The notes under the pieces are model-generated. The model had not been told where the DNA came from and did not search any database. It saw nothing but the letters and a program-made list of their open reading frames with translations. The position numbers were made by a program, and so were the translations under genes. Positions 1 through 8,283 of a DNA stretch of 34,722 nucleotides are shown here, piece after piece. Source of the DNA: Prevotella sp. (GTDB lineage: Bacteria > Bacteroidota > Bacteroidia > Bacteroidales > Bacteroidaceae); contig JAGCPK010000004.1 in assembly GCA_017965725.1 (NCBI GenBank), positions 1 to 34,722 of the forward strand, given 5' to 3'. The first letter of the stretch is position 1. Each line of letters opens with the position of its first letter.

Positions 1-74
1 AGCACGACGATACGGTTAGCCGTTGGTTTTATGCCGTGCTCCTCCAACAATTGTGTACATTGACCTTCGTTCAT
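1..74 (-). CDS. Fur-family transcriptional regulator, N-terminal fragment
   Basis: The gene enters from the left edge, and only its first 24 codons are inside the window. They begin M-N-E-G-Q-C and continue with LLEEHGIKPTANRIVVL, which matches the first helix of Fur/PerR/Zur-type metal-dependent repressors (the usual pattern is L...G.r.T..R..vL). The ATG at 72-74 is chosen because a -7 promoter element (TATCTTTGC) ends only four bases upstream, so the transcript is probably leaderless. The metal or peroxide specificity cannot be read from this piece. The gene lies just downstream of the truncated comM copy on the same strand. Confidence 0.75.
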   Translation of the reverse strand, partial: MNEGQCTQLLEEHGIKPTANRIVV

Positions 75-78
75 GGCT

Positions 79-87
79 GCAAAGATA
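79..87 (-). promoter_or_regulatory. -7 element of the Fur-family gene
   Basis: On the minus strand the sequence reads TATCTTTGC, matching the Bacteroidetes sigma-ABfr -7 consensus TAnnTTTGC. It ends four bases before the ATG, which implies a very short or absent 5' UTR. Confidence 0.6.
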
Positions 88-100
88 CGAAAAACTTTTC

Positions 101-125
101 ATTTTTCACTCTTCACTCTTCACTT
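101..125. repeat. Heptamer simple repeat (CACTCTT type)
   Basis: A short run of TCACTCT-type heptamers lies between the truncated comM copy and the Fur-family gene. Similar heptamer runs appear inside coding sequence near 15003-15040 and 21875-21905. Confidence 0.6.
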
Positions 126-131
126 TTTTCA

Positions 132-758
132 TTATGCCCGCTCTGCCCAGTCGCCACGGTCCAGACTACGATAGCCGATAGCCTCAGCGATATGATGGTT
201 CTGCACCTTCTCGCTACCTTCTAGGTCGGCAATGGTACGGGCCACCTTGAGAATACGACTATAGGCACGGGCAGAAAGCGAGAGCCGTTCCATCGCCATC
301 CGGAGCATGTCGAGACTCTGTTCGCCGGGCTGTGCAAACTGATGAATCATCCGCTCCGTCATCTGGGCATTGCAATGGATACCCTTGAAATCCTTGTAAC
401 GCTTTTCCTGTATCTGACGGGCCTTGATGACCCGTTCGCGGATAACGGCACTCGGTTCACCTGGCTGCATCCGCGAGAGTTGCTTGAAGGGTACAACGGC
501 CACTTCACAATGGATGTCGATTCTATCGAGGAGGGGACCTGATATCTTGTTCATATACCGCTGTATCTGACCAGGGGTACAGACGCAGTGATGCGTTGGG
601 TCGCCATAGTAGCCACAGGGGCAAGGGTTCATTGAGGCGACAAACATCAGCGAACAAGGATATTCCACTGTATATTTGGCACGGGAGATAGTTATCTTAC
701 GGTCTTCAAGGGGCTGACGAAGCACTTCGAGAGTGGTCTTGTTGAATTCAGGCAACTC
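132..758 (-). pseudogene. 5'-truncated comM/yifB copy (displaced 3' end)
   Basis: About 208 codons match the C-terminal 40% of the complete comM at 10271-11824, starting at the E-L-P-E-F residues just after Walker B. The N-terminal Lon-protease-like domain, Walker A and Walker B are all missing, so ATP hydrolysis by this piece is impossible. The N-P-C-P-C-G motif and the C-terminal Mg-chelatase helices remain. The stretch 595-725 is base-for-base identical to 10743-10873, while both sides are clearly diverged (roughly 70-75% identity by eye toward the 3' end). The GC-rich base use of 132-594 fits the core genome, so I infer that this is the native 3' end of comM displaced by island integration. 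The reading frame stays open and is fused to an upstream leader (759-899). Confidence 0.85.
595..725. repeat. Perfect 131-bp direct repeat, left copy
   Basis: Identical to 10743-10873 at a constant offset of 10148, with mismatches starting immediately on both sides (594 c vs t; 726 t vs c). It lies within the longer diverged comM repeat 132-758 / 10280-10906. A sharply bounded identical core inside diverged flanks marks a recombination or gene-conversion tract. Confidence 0.95.
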
Positions 759-899
759 ACCCAATTGGAAATACTTGTACCATTGTGTTTTAGCAGATAA
801 ACCATTGAAACACATAAGAAAACCTAACAGAAGTAGCACTCTTCCGTATTGCCATTTTTCGTGTTTTTGACTTTTTCTCTGCCTTTTTGCCACTAACAT
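759..899 (-). CDS. Signal-peptide-like leader fused in frame to the comM fragment
   Basis: The 47 codons upstream of the comM homology start MLVAKRQRKSQ, with a basic N-region, a hydrophobic core VLLLLGFLMCFNGLSA and a possible cleavage site after it. This looks like the beginning of an exported or membrane-anchored protein gene. It has its own promoter (TATCTTTGT at 926-934) and runs without a stop into the truncated comM frame, giving a 255-aa open frame over 132-899. I do not recognise the source gene. I read it as the 5' end of another gene joined to comM by illegitimate recombination, either before integration or at the island end. A stable chimeric product is possible but not demonstrated. 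Confidence 0.5.
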
Positions 900-925
900 A
901 TATTTGTTACTTATCGAATACGGTT

Positions 926-934
926 ACAAAGATA
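926..934 (-). promoter_or_regulatory. -7-like element upstream of the fused leader ORF
   Basis: The minus strand reads TATCTTTGT, one base from TAnnTTTGC, 26 bases upstream of the ATG at 899. Confidence 0.45.
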
Positions 935-983
935 GCGATTATTCTTAATATTATAATAAGGTGGAACGATAATTTGAGATTAT

Positions 984-1382
984 TTAAAGAAGTAAGTGTT
1001 CTTCCATCCATGCTCCATATATTGCTATATTATAGATGTCTTCAATAAAATGTCGTCCCAGTACAATATGCATATCAGAATCCTCTCTTGCTTCAATAAC
1101 GACATAGCCCCCTCTAACCGCCTTCCATCTTGCACGATGTATTTTGCGACTTATCTCAGAAAGCTCTACCGTTGAAAACAATCGACGTGCTAATAAATCA
1201 ACGTAAACTCTACTATTATGAATATAGAGACCTGGTTTATAATTAACGTTGCTTTCGTCACTCGCTGAGAAAAAGCCGGGTAAGACCTCCTTTTCTGGAT
1301 GAGTAGTTTCTTCGATAATCCCCCATTCAACTTTCTTCCCTTGAAGTCCAAAAACCGATTTGAGATAATTGATATAGTTCAT
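984..1382 (-). CDS. Hypothetical protein, 132 aa, last gene of the island cluster
   Basis: I do not recognise this protein. It begins MNYINYLKSVFGLQGKKVEW, has no signal peptide or membrane helix, and shows alternating beta-type segments in the middle (around GLYIHNSRVYVDLLARR) and a C-terminal acidic, aromatic region ending in E-E-H-L-L-L. It starts 15 bases after the stop of the 239-aa gene on the same strand, so the two are very probably translated from one mRNA. Its AT-rich base use matches the other island genes. It is best regarded as an accessory member of the AAA+/HEPN-like locus. The coding call is firm; the function is unknown. Confidence 0.75.
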   Translation of the reverse strand: MNYINYLKSVFGLQGKKVEWGIIEETTHPEKEVLPGFFSASDESNVNYKPGLYIHNSRVYVDLLARRLFSTVELSEISRKIHRARWKAVRGGYVVIEAREDSDMHIVLGRHFIEDIYNIAIYGAWMEEHLLL

Positions 1383-1397
1383 AAGCTATCGATTACG

Positions 1398-2117
1398 TTA
1401 TTTTCCATTCTTATTTTCAAACTCATCAGAAATTAGATGTCCCATTTCAGGCTTCCAGCTATACCTTTTTTCGGATGGACGTGGCCAGTCATCCCAAAGT
1501 GGATTTGACCAATCAAAGTGGCCTCTATTTTTCAGGTACTTTTGCCATTTTGTCCAATATTGAGAGGCTTCGATGTTTGAATCATAGTTGAAAGGGATAC
1601 TATCGTTTTCAAGATTTTTCATGCCTGAAACATTCTGTAAGACAGAGATTCCAAACAAATCCTGTTGCCAGGTATTGACCACATTCGGATAGTTTATAAT
1701 TTGAGAATTTGTTAGAAGCATCAGATGAATAGCGGGTACTAAGTCGAACTGCTGGGATATAGAATAGAATTCACGCATCCGACAAGCATGATCATATAGT
1801 TCCATCACAGGACTGAATCTCCACTCCTTCTCGTCTTTGCTAACAGTACCATCAGCGAGAACCTTTCGGAAATACTTAAGAGGTTTGTTGTGTCTAAATG
1901 TACACACTCCCTTGTCAGCACGCTCTAAAGTACCGTCTTCCACAAATGCATAGTCCATACATAACAATACGACTTCTGTTTTTGTAGCATAGAAATACAC
2001 AGCGTAGCCATCTATCTCCATGCCAGAAGAACAGGAAAATATCTCTTTACTCTTACCAATCTCGGAAAGATAATCCCAGATGGTTTCATTTGTTTGTACA
2101 AAGAACTTATCAATCAT
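1398..2117 (-). CDS. Homologue of the AAA+ protein's N-terminal domain, 239 aa
   Basis: The protein has no ATPase motif, but two blocks align by eye with the N-terminal domain of the AAA+ protein at 5474-7024. Residues 46-68 (pattern E.VLL..D....GT.E.AD) match AAA+ residues 54-74, and residues 134-150 (LLTNSQIINYPNVVNTW) match AAA+ residues 124-140 (VVSNSLFVNYDDMYDIW), each followed by a beta strand (GISVL / GVIVF). The shared fold looks alpha/beta; the second block resembles the later strands of Mrr/NERD-type nuclease folds, but no complete catalytic set is visible, so nuclease activity is only a thought. The C-terminal 60 residues are Trp-rich (WTKWQ, FDW, LWDDWPRP). A plausible role is a free-standing partner that competes with or docks onto the ATPase. 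Confidence 0.8.
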   Translation of the reverse strand: MIDKFFVQTNETIWDYLSEIGKSKEIFSCSSGMEIDGYAVYFYATKTEVVLLCMDYAFVEDGTLERADKGVCTFRHNKPLKYFRKVLADGTVSKDEKEWRFSPVMELYDHACRMREFYSISQQFDLVPAIHLMLLTNSQIINYPNVVNTWQQDLFGISVLQNVSGMKNLENDSIPFNYDSNIEASQYWTKWQKYLKNRGHFDWSNPLWDDWPRPSEKRYSWKPEMGHLISDEFENKNGK

Positions 2118-2275
2118 ATTCGTTCATTTTTTGGAAAGTTTCCATGTTGACATTATTGTTGATAAGAGTTATTGGCGTTTCCCGTTTATTTCCTTCATAT
2201 CATTCTGCTTGACGTTTTGATATGCCCTTACTTTTTTGCTTTTTAATCGACTACTCGTCTCGTTATGTTTGATTA

Positions 2276-5200
2276 TCAATAAGCATAATCAGAGTACAAG
2301 GGCATAGGATTTTTAATCGCATTATATTTTGCAATTTCACTTATATCAAGATTTTTATCATTGATGTCACCTTGAAATTTGGGAGGATCAATGCTAAATT
2401 TATCATATGCATTTATATTTTTCTGAATATTTGCAATTGAAGAAAAAATCTTATAAGCAAGACATCCATTCTGAGCTAAAAGAGATTGACCGTTATTCAT
2501 AGAAAGGCATATATAGTCATTTATATAAGTAAGTCCTTTTATATCTGTTGAGTTGGAATTGGATAATAACAATTGGTTTTTACCTCTGTCCATTAAAATA
2601 AGCATGAATTTATTCATCAATAGCCATTCTTGGGGTAGATAAGGTATAATTTTTTCTCCAACTTGATATTCATATAGATATTTTTCATCATTGGTAAAAA
2701 AGAACTCTGCTACAGCACTTGCCAATTTGGGAGACTTTTTCAATAAGTCTGGGTTAAAATAAAAATTTAACAGAAGGTTCGATTCATCGTTAGTTCCAAG
2801 TACAGGTGGACATCTTTTGATGTTAGTAACAAGAGATTCTGTATATGTTCCTCTTCTTGCAGATGAAGTAATAAGAACATCAGATTTCCCTATATTTTTT
2901 TCGCATCCATATCCTTTTGCCAGAGACACTCCTTTTAAGTAATCGGCTACAGCAATAGAATCAGTACAGTTATCTCGTTTCATTGCAAGTTGAACAGCCC
3001 TAGAGAAGTCTTCTGGATTTCGCGTCATTAGCCGTGATGTAATTTGTATTGATGAAACAAATGAAGTGTCACTTATGCTTACATCGTTTTTCTTTGTATT
3101 GTGTGTTAGAACATACAGAGAATCAGCAGCTTCAACCGCCAAATCATAGTCTTTGTTTTCTACATAATGAATATAATCTGACATCAAGCCACCAACTCCT
3201 CCAATAACATTAGCCATTCCTGTCATTTTTTCTTTCATTGTTCGGCCTAATTCTGTGAGACTGAATATGTCAGAATTTAATAACATCGACAAATTGATGG
3301 CAATAGCTGCTTTCTGTTGTATGCCACAATAAAATGCTGCGCAATGATAATTTAACCCACCGTTAGCATCGCCCATAAGATTGTGAATGTCCCCTAGAGC
3401 CAATAATGCATATGGATTGCTATTCGCTAGTGCAAAAAGAGCATTATAGCCCTCTCCAAAATTAGGATGAAGTATAAAATCTGTATCTTCATTGTTGCGA
3501 ACACCCCACAGAGATAGCATTGCTTTTTCATATTTTACATCATCGTTATTAATATTTTGCAAACTTTGAAATGCACTTTCGCAGATTTGTTCTGATACTA
3601 CTAACGATGATGATTTTGTAACGGCATTATATATTTCATACAATGCTTTGGTTAAGCGCATATATGTTTCTTGAGAGTCGATCGCTCGTGATAGTTCTTT
3701 TCGGGCCAGCTCAATCTCACCTCGTTTAAAAAGTAAATAAGCATATAGTCCTTGTCCTTCTTTGATTTCTCGAACCTCTTTCTTTTGTGCATAATAGAAT
3801 GCCGAATCTAGATCATAGCATCCTTTACCAGAAATATACAAATGGCATAAATCAATGCAAGCACTACTATTTTGTTGCTCTGCAAGACTTCTCAGTTGAC
3901 TAATAGCTTCTCTGTAAGACTCTCTTGCTTGTTCACAAAGGCAAAAATCTTGTTTCCAGATTGCTACTTTTAAAAGACTGTCCCCCAAAGAAATAATAGA
4001 ATGAACTTCTTTATTGTTGTCATATGAAATTTGTGGTCTTTGAGTATCTATGTGTGAAGTTTTGAAATAGAACATACCACAAATTAAAATAACAATTATC
4101 ATTAAGATCCCAGCAGCAGCAATAAGACTAGATACCTTAATATCATTAACCATTTTACCTATCCATGTTAATGTCGCGGTATTATTGTCTATCTTATTTC
4201 CAATACCTACCATCTGACTTAGAAGTTCTTCAAAACGAATTGAATTGTCGCAGGAAGTATCTTCATCACCAGACCGGATTACAGGTTCACCCATAGGGTG
4301 GATATAGGCATGAGGAGAGAAACTGTTGTATACAAATTCTGCATTCGCTTCTCTTCGTTCGTTTACCACCAATTTGTATTGTACATAATGCTCTATATTA
4401 AAAACAATTGTTTTGTTATTACACTCTTCAATATTTTTGCTGATTTCAATTTCATCATTATTCACGATTTTGAAGAGCTTTATATCCAAATTGGGAATGG
4501 GGTTCTCAATATAAACATAAAACTTTGTCGGCTTTAATTGGTGATATTCTCCCTTTCCACGTCGAATCAAGGTTTGTCTAAGTGTAAGGACAAGGTGTAT
4601 ATAGACAAATAAGCAGAATTCAAAAACCCTATTCGCTCCTTGTGTTACCGTATTGTCAATGTGATGTGCCTGGTTGTTACGTATTTTCTTTATAGCTTTA
4701 AGATAATTGATAACTTGTTTGAAATCCTCATCCAAACCATTGTCTATCAATCTATCTTCCGTTATAGTAATAAGTGCATCGTATGTCGCTTTCTCTAATA
4801 TTTCATTAGCACTTTCAAATGGTCTTTTGACTCTTTGGTATTTTTTCCTTTTATCAGCAGAGTCTTCTTTCAAATTCCCATCTCTGTCAAGATACATTAG
4901 TTTTGCATCTTTAGAATAGAATATTGGTGATAAAAAATCTCCCTTAATTTTTTCAACAGGATTTTCTTTCCAAAAATGTTTTACAATCAGTTTTATAATT
5001 GTATCTTCGGACATTTGTTTGGTTTCGTAAGCGTTTTTGGGCTCATCTGTTTTAATAAACTTAAGTAGGGACAATATATGCTTGTTAAGGCTATCCAATT
5101 CGCCCAAAGCGCCAGCATTGTCTATAATGTCGAAGAATTCTTCGACAGAAGCCCATTTTTGAGATTCGGAAACTTTGATGCTATGCCGCAAAAAAGATCC

Positions 5201-5416
5201 GAATTCTTTTTTGGTTTTATCGTAGTCTCTGCCAAAATAAGATCCATAATAGTTTGTTCCATCACTATCCGTAAGTGCAAGATTCAAAGCCTTGTTGAGT
5301 CTGTCATTATCAACATCCTCAAAATCTCTACGCTGTAAATAATCGCAATAACGGTCAAAATAATTCTGAGAGTAGAATATTTGCTTTAGCGATTCAATAG
5401 TTATTTTATTATCCAT
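2276..5416 (-). CDS. HEPN-like / transmembrane / Sel1-TPR protein, 1046 aa
   Basis: A large three-part protein. Residues 1-300 are helical and contain K-K-I-R-N-N-Q-A-H-H, in which R246-N-N-Q-A-H251 fits the R-x4-6-H signature of HEPN RNase domains, usually on a helix as here. Residues 310-400 look like beta-rich linker. A single hydrophobic helix at about 428-451 (VSSLIAAAGILMIIVILICG) should span the inner membrane. The rest is helical-repeat sequence with Sel1/TPR character, for example around 496-545 (LYISGKGC..DSAFYYA) and 822-855 (GVSLAKGYGCEKN). I start at the ATG at 5416: the longer frame to 5464 would begin upstream of the TAATTTTGC promoter at 5434-5442. With the AAA+ gene immediately upstream, the likely picture is a membrane-anchored sensor/effector. 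Family membership of the HEPN part is inference from one motif. Confidence 0.75.
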   Translation of the reverse strand: MDNKITIESLKQIFYSQNYFDRYCDYLQRRDFEDVDNDRLNKALNLALTDSDGTNYYGSYFGRDYDKTKKEFGSFLRHSIKVSESQKWASVEEFFDIIDNAGALGELDSLNKHILSLLKFIKTDEPKNAYETKQMSEDTIIKLIVKHFWKENPVEKIKGDFLSPIFYSKDAKLMYLDRDGNLKEDSADKRKKYQRVKRPFESANEILEKATYDALITITEDRLIDNGLDEDFKQVINYLKAIKKIRNNQAHHIDNTVTQGANRVFEFCLFVYIHLVLTLRQTLIRRGKGEYHQLKPTKFYVYIENPIPNLDIKLFKIVNNDEIEISKNIEECNNKTIVFNIEHYVQYKLVVNERREANAEFVYNSFSPHAYIHPMGEPVIRSGDEDTSCDNSIRFEELLSQMVGIGNKIDNNTATLTWIGKMVNDIKVSSLIAAAGILMIIVILICGMFYFKTSHIDTQRPQISYDNNKEVHSIISLGDSLLKVAIWKQDFCLCEQARESYREAISQLRSLAEQQNSSACIDLCHLYISGKGCYDLDSAFYYAQKKEVREIKEGQGLYAYLLFKRGEIELARKELSRAIDSQETYMRLTKALYEIYNAVTKSSSLVVSEQICESAFQSLQNINNDDVKYEKAMLSLWGVRNNEDTDFILHPNFGEGYNALFALANSNPYALLALGDIHNLMGDANGGLNYHCAAFYCGIQQKAAIAINLSMLLNSDIFSLTELGRTMKEKMTGMANVIGGVGGLMSDYIHYVENKDYDLAVEAADSLYVLTHNTKKNDVSISDTSFVSSIQITSRLMTRNPEDFSRAVQLAMKRDNCTDSIAVADYLKGVSLAKGYGCEKNIGKSDVLITSSARRGTYTESLVTNIKRCPPVLGTNDESNLLLNFYFNPDLLKKSPKLASAVAEFFFTNDEKYLYEYQVGEKIIPYLPQEWLLMNKFMLILMDRGKNQLLLSNSNSTDIKGLTYINDYICLSMNNGQSLLAQNGCLAYKIFSSIANIQKNINAYDKFSIDPPKFQGDINDKNLDISEIAKYNAIKNPMPLYSDYAY

Positions 5417-5433
5417 ATTACTGATATTTTGGT

Positions 5434-5442
5434 GCAAAATTA
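5434..5442 (-). promoter_or_regulatory. -7 element in front of the HEPN-like gene
   Basis: The minus strand reads TAATTTTGC between the AAA+ stop (5474) and the ATG at 5416, giving a leader of roughly a dozen bases. It decides the start codon and suggests that the HEPN-like gene can be transcribed separately from the ATPase. Confidence 0.6.
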
Positions 5443-5473
5443 CTAAAAAAAACAGAAAGAACAATGTTTATAT

Positions 5474-7024
5474 TCAAATAAAACCAATTTTATCTCTATT
5501 TATTGGAATTTGTATGGAGTGGATATCTGCTACGGTAATTTTATGAAGCCTAATATTATCTTCGACATTTGAAATCACACAGCGTTTTGCGTGATGAATA
5601 TATATATTATCTAATAAATTTGTTATGAAACGGGCATTCCCCCATGATTCATGCTCCTTTTTCCGATAGGCATCTTTCACAATACATTTATATGTTATCC
5701 ATGCTAATCTGGTAAAACTATAATGATAACTTCTTGTCTGTAGACGTGTTATCTCCAGCAATTCTTCTTCCGTAAAATCAGGAAATACGAAACGGTTGGG
5801 AAAACGTGATTCCAACCCAGGATTCAATTCCAGCATTTGCTCAATAGGCTTTTTATATCCACAAAGAATTATTGCAATATCTCTTTGATTTTCATCTGCT
5901 AGAACATCCATCAGTAAAGGAAGAACCAATTTCCCTGGATCTGCATGATGATTGCTATTCAAGAGATATGCTTCATCTATCATTAACACCCCTCCTTTTG
6001 CCTCACGAAGAACAACACTAACACTTGACTCTTCGTCACCAAACAAATTACCGACAAAAGTACCACGATTGCAGATAACAACATGTCCTTTTGACAGCAC
6101 TCCTGCTTCCTTCAATAACGAACCAAAGATTCTACACACTGTCGTTTTCCCCGTTCCAGGATTCCCCATAAAGAGGCTATGCAACGGCAATTTATGAGTT
6201 TTGGCATTGGGATCAATCGACTTTAGCCTTTGATTGTATTGTGAAAGCATCGTAAGATCATAAATACGCTTTTTGATTTCTGTACAACCGACTAACCGAT
6301 TTAATACTTCCAACGGATTTTTTATCGGAGGCAGAATTTCCGCCTTCAATCCTTCACATGAATAATGCTCTTGTGTTTCATTCGTACCGAAATCATCTAA
6401 TTCCTCCTGATGCCTTGTTTCAACGTCATTATTAAGCTGGAAAGAATCTAGAGGAAAGGATGGAACAGGCGGAAACAGTCTATCTATATCACGCATGGGG
6501 GTATGATATAACAGAGAGCCTTTCAGGTTATCATTCTTATTTGTCACAAAATGGTATTTCTCCAACGACTTTAAACTATGAAAGACTATTACACCCATAT
6601 CATTCCATATGTCGTACATATCGTCATAGTTTACAAATAAGGAATTACTAACGACAACACATCCAACTTCAACCCCACCAATACCAGCTCTTTCACAACT
6701 CTTTATTAGGTGCTGTGCTGCACAAGTCAATAACCATATTGGGCTTATACGAGTAGAACTCTCGCAGAAATACAGAGGGGCTTCTTCATTGAAACGTTCT
6801 TCGTCAGCTAGTTCAACAGTTCCCTGCTTGACAACATCTATTAATAATAGAACCGCTTCTTTTTCATTAGGAGCAATTATAATAATATTCTTGCCATTTT
6901 TTGCCACATGATGTTCAAATTGATCCGTTTCATTAGAATAAATGGATTTATTGTCTTGAATTTTGTCCAAGAATCCCAATATGGTTGCATGACTTTGCTT
7001 TTTTATTTCTTCGATGAGTTTCAT
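5474..7024 (-). CDS. CbbX/SpoVK-type AAA+ ATPase with N-terminal accessory domain, 516 aa
   Basis: The C-terminal half is a classic AAA+ module: Walker A GNPGTGKTT at 287-295, Walker B GGVLMIDE at 344-351, sensor-1 strand IAIILCGY at 383-390, arginine finger in NPGLESRF (R407), and G-N-A-R in the lid at 462-465. This set is typical of the CbbX/SpoVK/EccA-like group, whose members act as hexameric remodelling ATPases. Residues 30-170 form an alpha/beta domain homologous to the 239-aa protein at 1398-2117, joined by a hydrophilic linker (190-235). No membrane segment is seen, so it is probably cytosolic. It lies between a lipoprotein gene and the HEPN-like membrane protein gene, all in the same direction, so remodelling or gating that protein is a reasonable hypothesis. 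No TTTGC-type promoter is visible directly upstream. Confidence 0.85.
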   Translation of the reverse strand: MKLIEEIKKQSHATILGFLDKIQDNKSIYSNETDQFEHHVAKNGKNIIIIAPNEKEAVLLLIDVVKQGTVELADEERFNEEAPLYFCESSTRISPIWLLTCAAQHLIKSCERAGIGGVEVGCVVVSNSLFVNYDDMYDIWNDMGVIVFHSLKSLEKYHFVTNKNDNLKGSLLYHTPMRDIDRLFPPVPSFPLDSFQLNNDVETRHQEELDDFGTNETQEHYSCEGLKAEILPPIKNPLEVLNRLVGCTEIKKRIYDLTMLSQYNQRLKSIDPNAKTHKLPLHSLFMGNPGTGKTTVCRIFGSLLKEAGVLSKGHVVICNRGTFVGNLFGDEESSVSVVLREAKGGVLMIDEAYLLNSNHHADPGKLVLPLLMDVLADENQRDIAIILCGYKKPIEQMLELNPGLESRFPNRFVFPDFTEEELLEITRLQTRSYHYSFTRLAWITYKCIVKDAYRKKEHESWGNARFITNLLDNIYIHHAKRCVISNVEDNIRLHKITVADIHSIQIPINRDKIGFI

Positions 7025-7083
7025 GGTATACCTGATTTTAACGGTGGATAAATAGCTTTAATTCTCACATTTTCCTATAGTAG

Positions 7084-7770
7084 TTATGGATCGCCTCTGA
7101 AACTAACATTACTTCCCAGATGCAGCATAGCATAGTTGTAGTATCGTCGACTGTCCAACTCATAGCTTTCTTTTAATGAGTCGGGGAGTAGTATTGAAAC
7201 TCTATGTCGAGTTGAAGAGAAGTTCGACCATGCTACTACGAAAGCAGAGGCAATTCCTGCAGAATCCATCCTTTCAGATTCACGAAACACCCATTGCTCT
7301 GACAATTCATCAAAAACTTGTTTGTTGTCATATACTGTCATTTTCTTTAAGGTGTCAACTTGTGAACTGGGATGTCTTTCTATTATAATAGAGTGAAGTA
7401 CCGCTAATGAAGAATCTCGTATTACGAGCAAAGACTCTAAAAAAGGAATCCATCCATGAGGGTCTGGCCTTAAAAGAGCATCCCTTTGGTAATAATTGAA
7501 GGCGTAATCCACGTTTATCCATGCCAAGGAAAGTTCATGCCAAGCAGTATTCTCGTCTGCCAAGGCTTCTTTCAGCATTTGAGATCCTGCATATTCTACG
7601 ATAGAATCGTATGACATATCCTGTCTCGCAATCATGTCTACAAGCAGTTCGACTTTTTCATGAAAGCGTTGTTCGGGATTGTCTTTCGTTAGCGACTTTT
7701 GACAACTTGTGAAAAGCAAAAGACACATAATCGTTGCCAGAAATAATATGATTGTCAGTGTGTTCTTCAT
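7084..7770 (-). CDS. Lipoprotein of unknown function, 228 aa
   Basis: The N-terminus is a lipoprotein signal: M-K-N-T, a hydrophobic core (LTIILFLATIMCLLLFTS) and the lipobox L-F-T-S-C with C23 as the acylated residue. The mature part is mostly helical and hydrophilic, with no motif that I recognise. As part of the island cluster it should sit in the periplasmic leaflet of the inner membrane or in the outer membrane. The neighbouring HEPN-like protein also crosses the membrane, so a contact between the lipoprotein and its extracytoplasmic region is imaginable, but nothing in the sequence proves it. It ends about 60 bases before the AAA+ start. Confidence 0.75.
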   Translation of the reverse strand: MKNTLTIILFLATIMCLLLFTSCQKSLTKDNPEQRFHEKVELLVDMIARQDMSYDSIVEYAGSQMLKEALADENTAWHELSLAWINVDYAFNYYQRDALLRPDPHGWIPFLESLLVIRDSSLAVLHSIIIERHPSSQVDTLKKMTVYDNKQVFDELSEQWVFRESERMDSAGIASAFVVAWSNFSSTRHRVSILLPDSLKESYELDSRRYYNYAMLHLGSNVSFRGDP

Positions 7771-7809
7771 AATATAATCATTTTAATTCAACATGTTTTG
7801 TGGAAGCCA

Positions 7810-7833
7810 GTATTGAGTAGTGCTTCTCAATAC
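7810..7833 (-). other. Hairpin between micro-ORF 4 and the lipoprotein gene
   Basis: A perfect 8-bp stem (GTATTGAG / CTCAATAC) with an 8-base loop. No U-tract follows on the minus strand, so it is not a standard intrinsic terminator. It could stabilise or attenuate the mRNA between the micro-ORFs and the large genes. Confidence 0.55.
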
Positions 7834-7855
7834 CGACCTTAATTGTTAAGTCCGA

Positions 7856-8026
7856 TTACTTGTGATAGGGATTCCCCCATACATCAAGTGCGTAGTCATT
7901 GATTTCAAGTTCGTGTATTGCATTCTCAACGTCACTTTCTCGAAGAGACTCATTAGCGTATACAACACCAGATTCACCATTGCCGTTTATAATATCAGCG
8001 TAATAATTAGGATCAAAGTCACTCAT
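7856..8026 (-). CDS. Micro-ORF 4: 56-aa small acidic protein of the G-T-S-Y-T-like family
   Basis: Reading the minus strand from the ATG at 8024-8026 gives a 56-aa protein starting MSDFDPNYYADIINGNGESG and ending VWGNPYHK. It shares with the three upstream micro-ORFs an acidic, aromatic N-terminus, an N-G-x-E-x-G turn and a following V/T-x-Y-[TA] strand (here G-V-V-Y-A), then a charged helix. It is the most diverged of the four. As with the others, ACT immediately precedes the ATG. There is no signal peptide and no cysteine. The start is supported by the shared ACT-ATG context and the family alignment. Function unknown. Confidence 0.6.
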   Translation of the reverse strand: MSDFDPNYYADIINGNGESGVVYANESLRESDVENAIHELEINDYALDVWGNPYHK

Positions 8027-8066
8027 AGTTCATTAAATATTAAGTTAAAAGTTTAGTGATTTGTAT

Positions 8067-8090
8067 AGTAAGGAGATTTTGGTCTCCTTA
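8067..8090 (-). other. Hairpin in the micro-ORF 4 leader
   Basis: A perfect 9-bp stem (GTAAGGAGA / TCTCCTTAC) around a 6-base loop, 40 bases upstream of micro-ORF 4. It contains a purine-rich AGGAGA, and no U-tract follows. Possible translational control element or processing site. Confidence 0.6.
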
Positions 8091-8283
8091 CCCGATTAGA
8101 GTCTTCTTGCGAAGTTGTTCTTCCGATTGATTCAATGATCCCAAGTGCCATTGGCATATTGTCTCAACCCCATATCAAAGTATAAGCTGTTAGGTGAAAT
8201 ATTGGTGTCGTTTCTGAAAGGCAACAGCCCTGAATCCTCCAGTCGCAATGTTAGAGATTAGAAGTACCCTTTCTTTTGGTTCC

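Noticed and set aside
5417-5464. Upstream start extending the HEPN-like protein by 16 residues
   Set aside because: It would lie upstream of the TAATTTTGC promoter at 5434-5442; the ATG at 5416 fits better.
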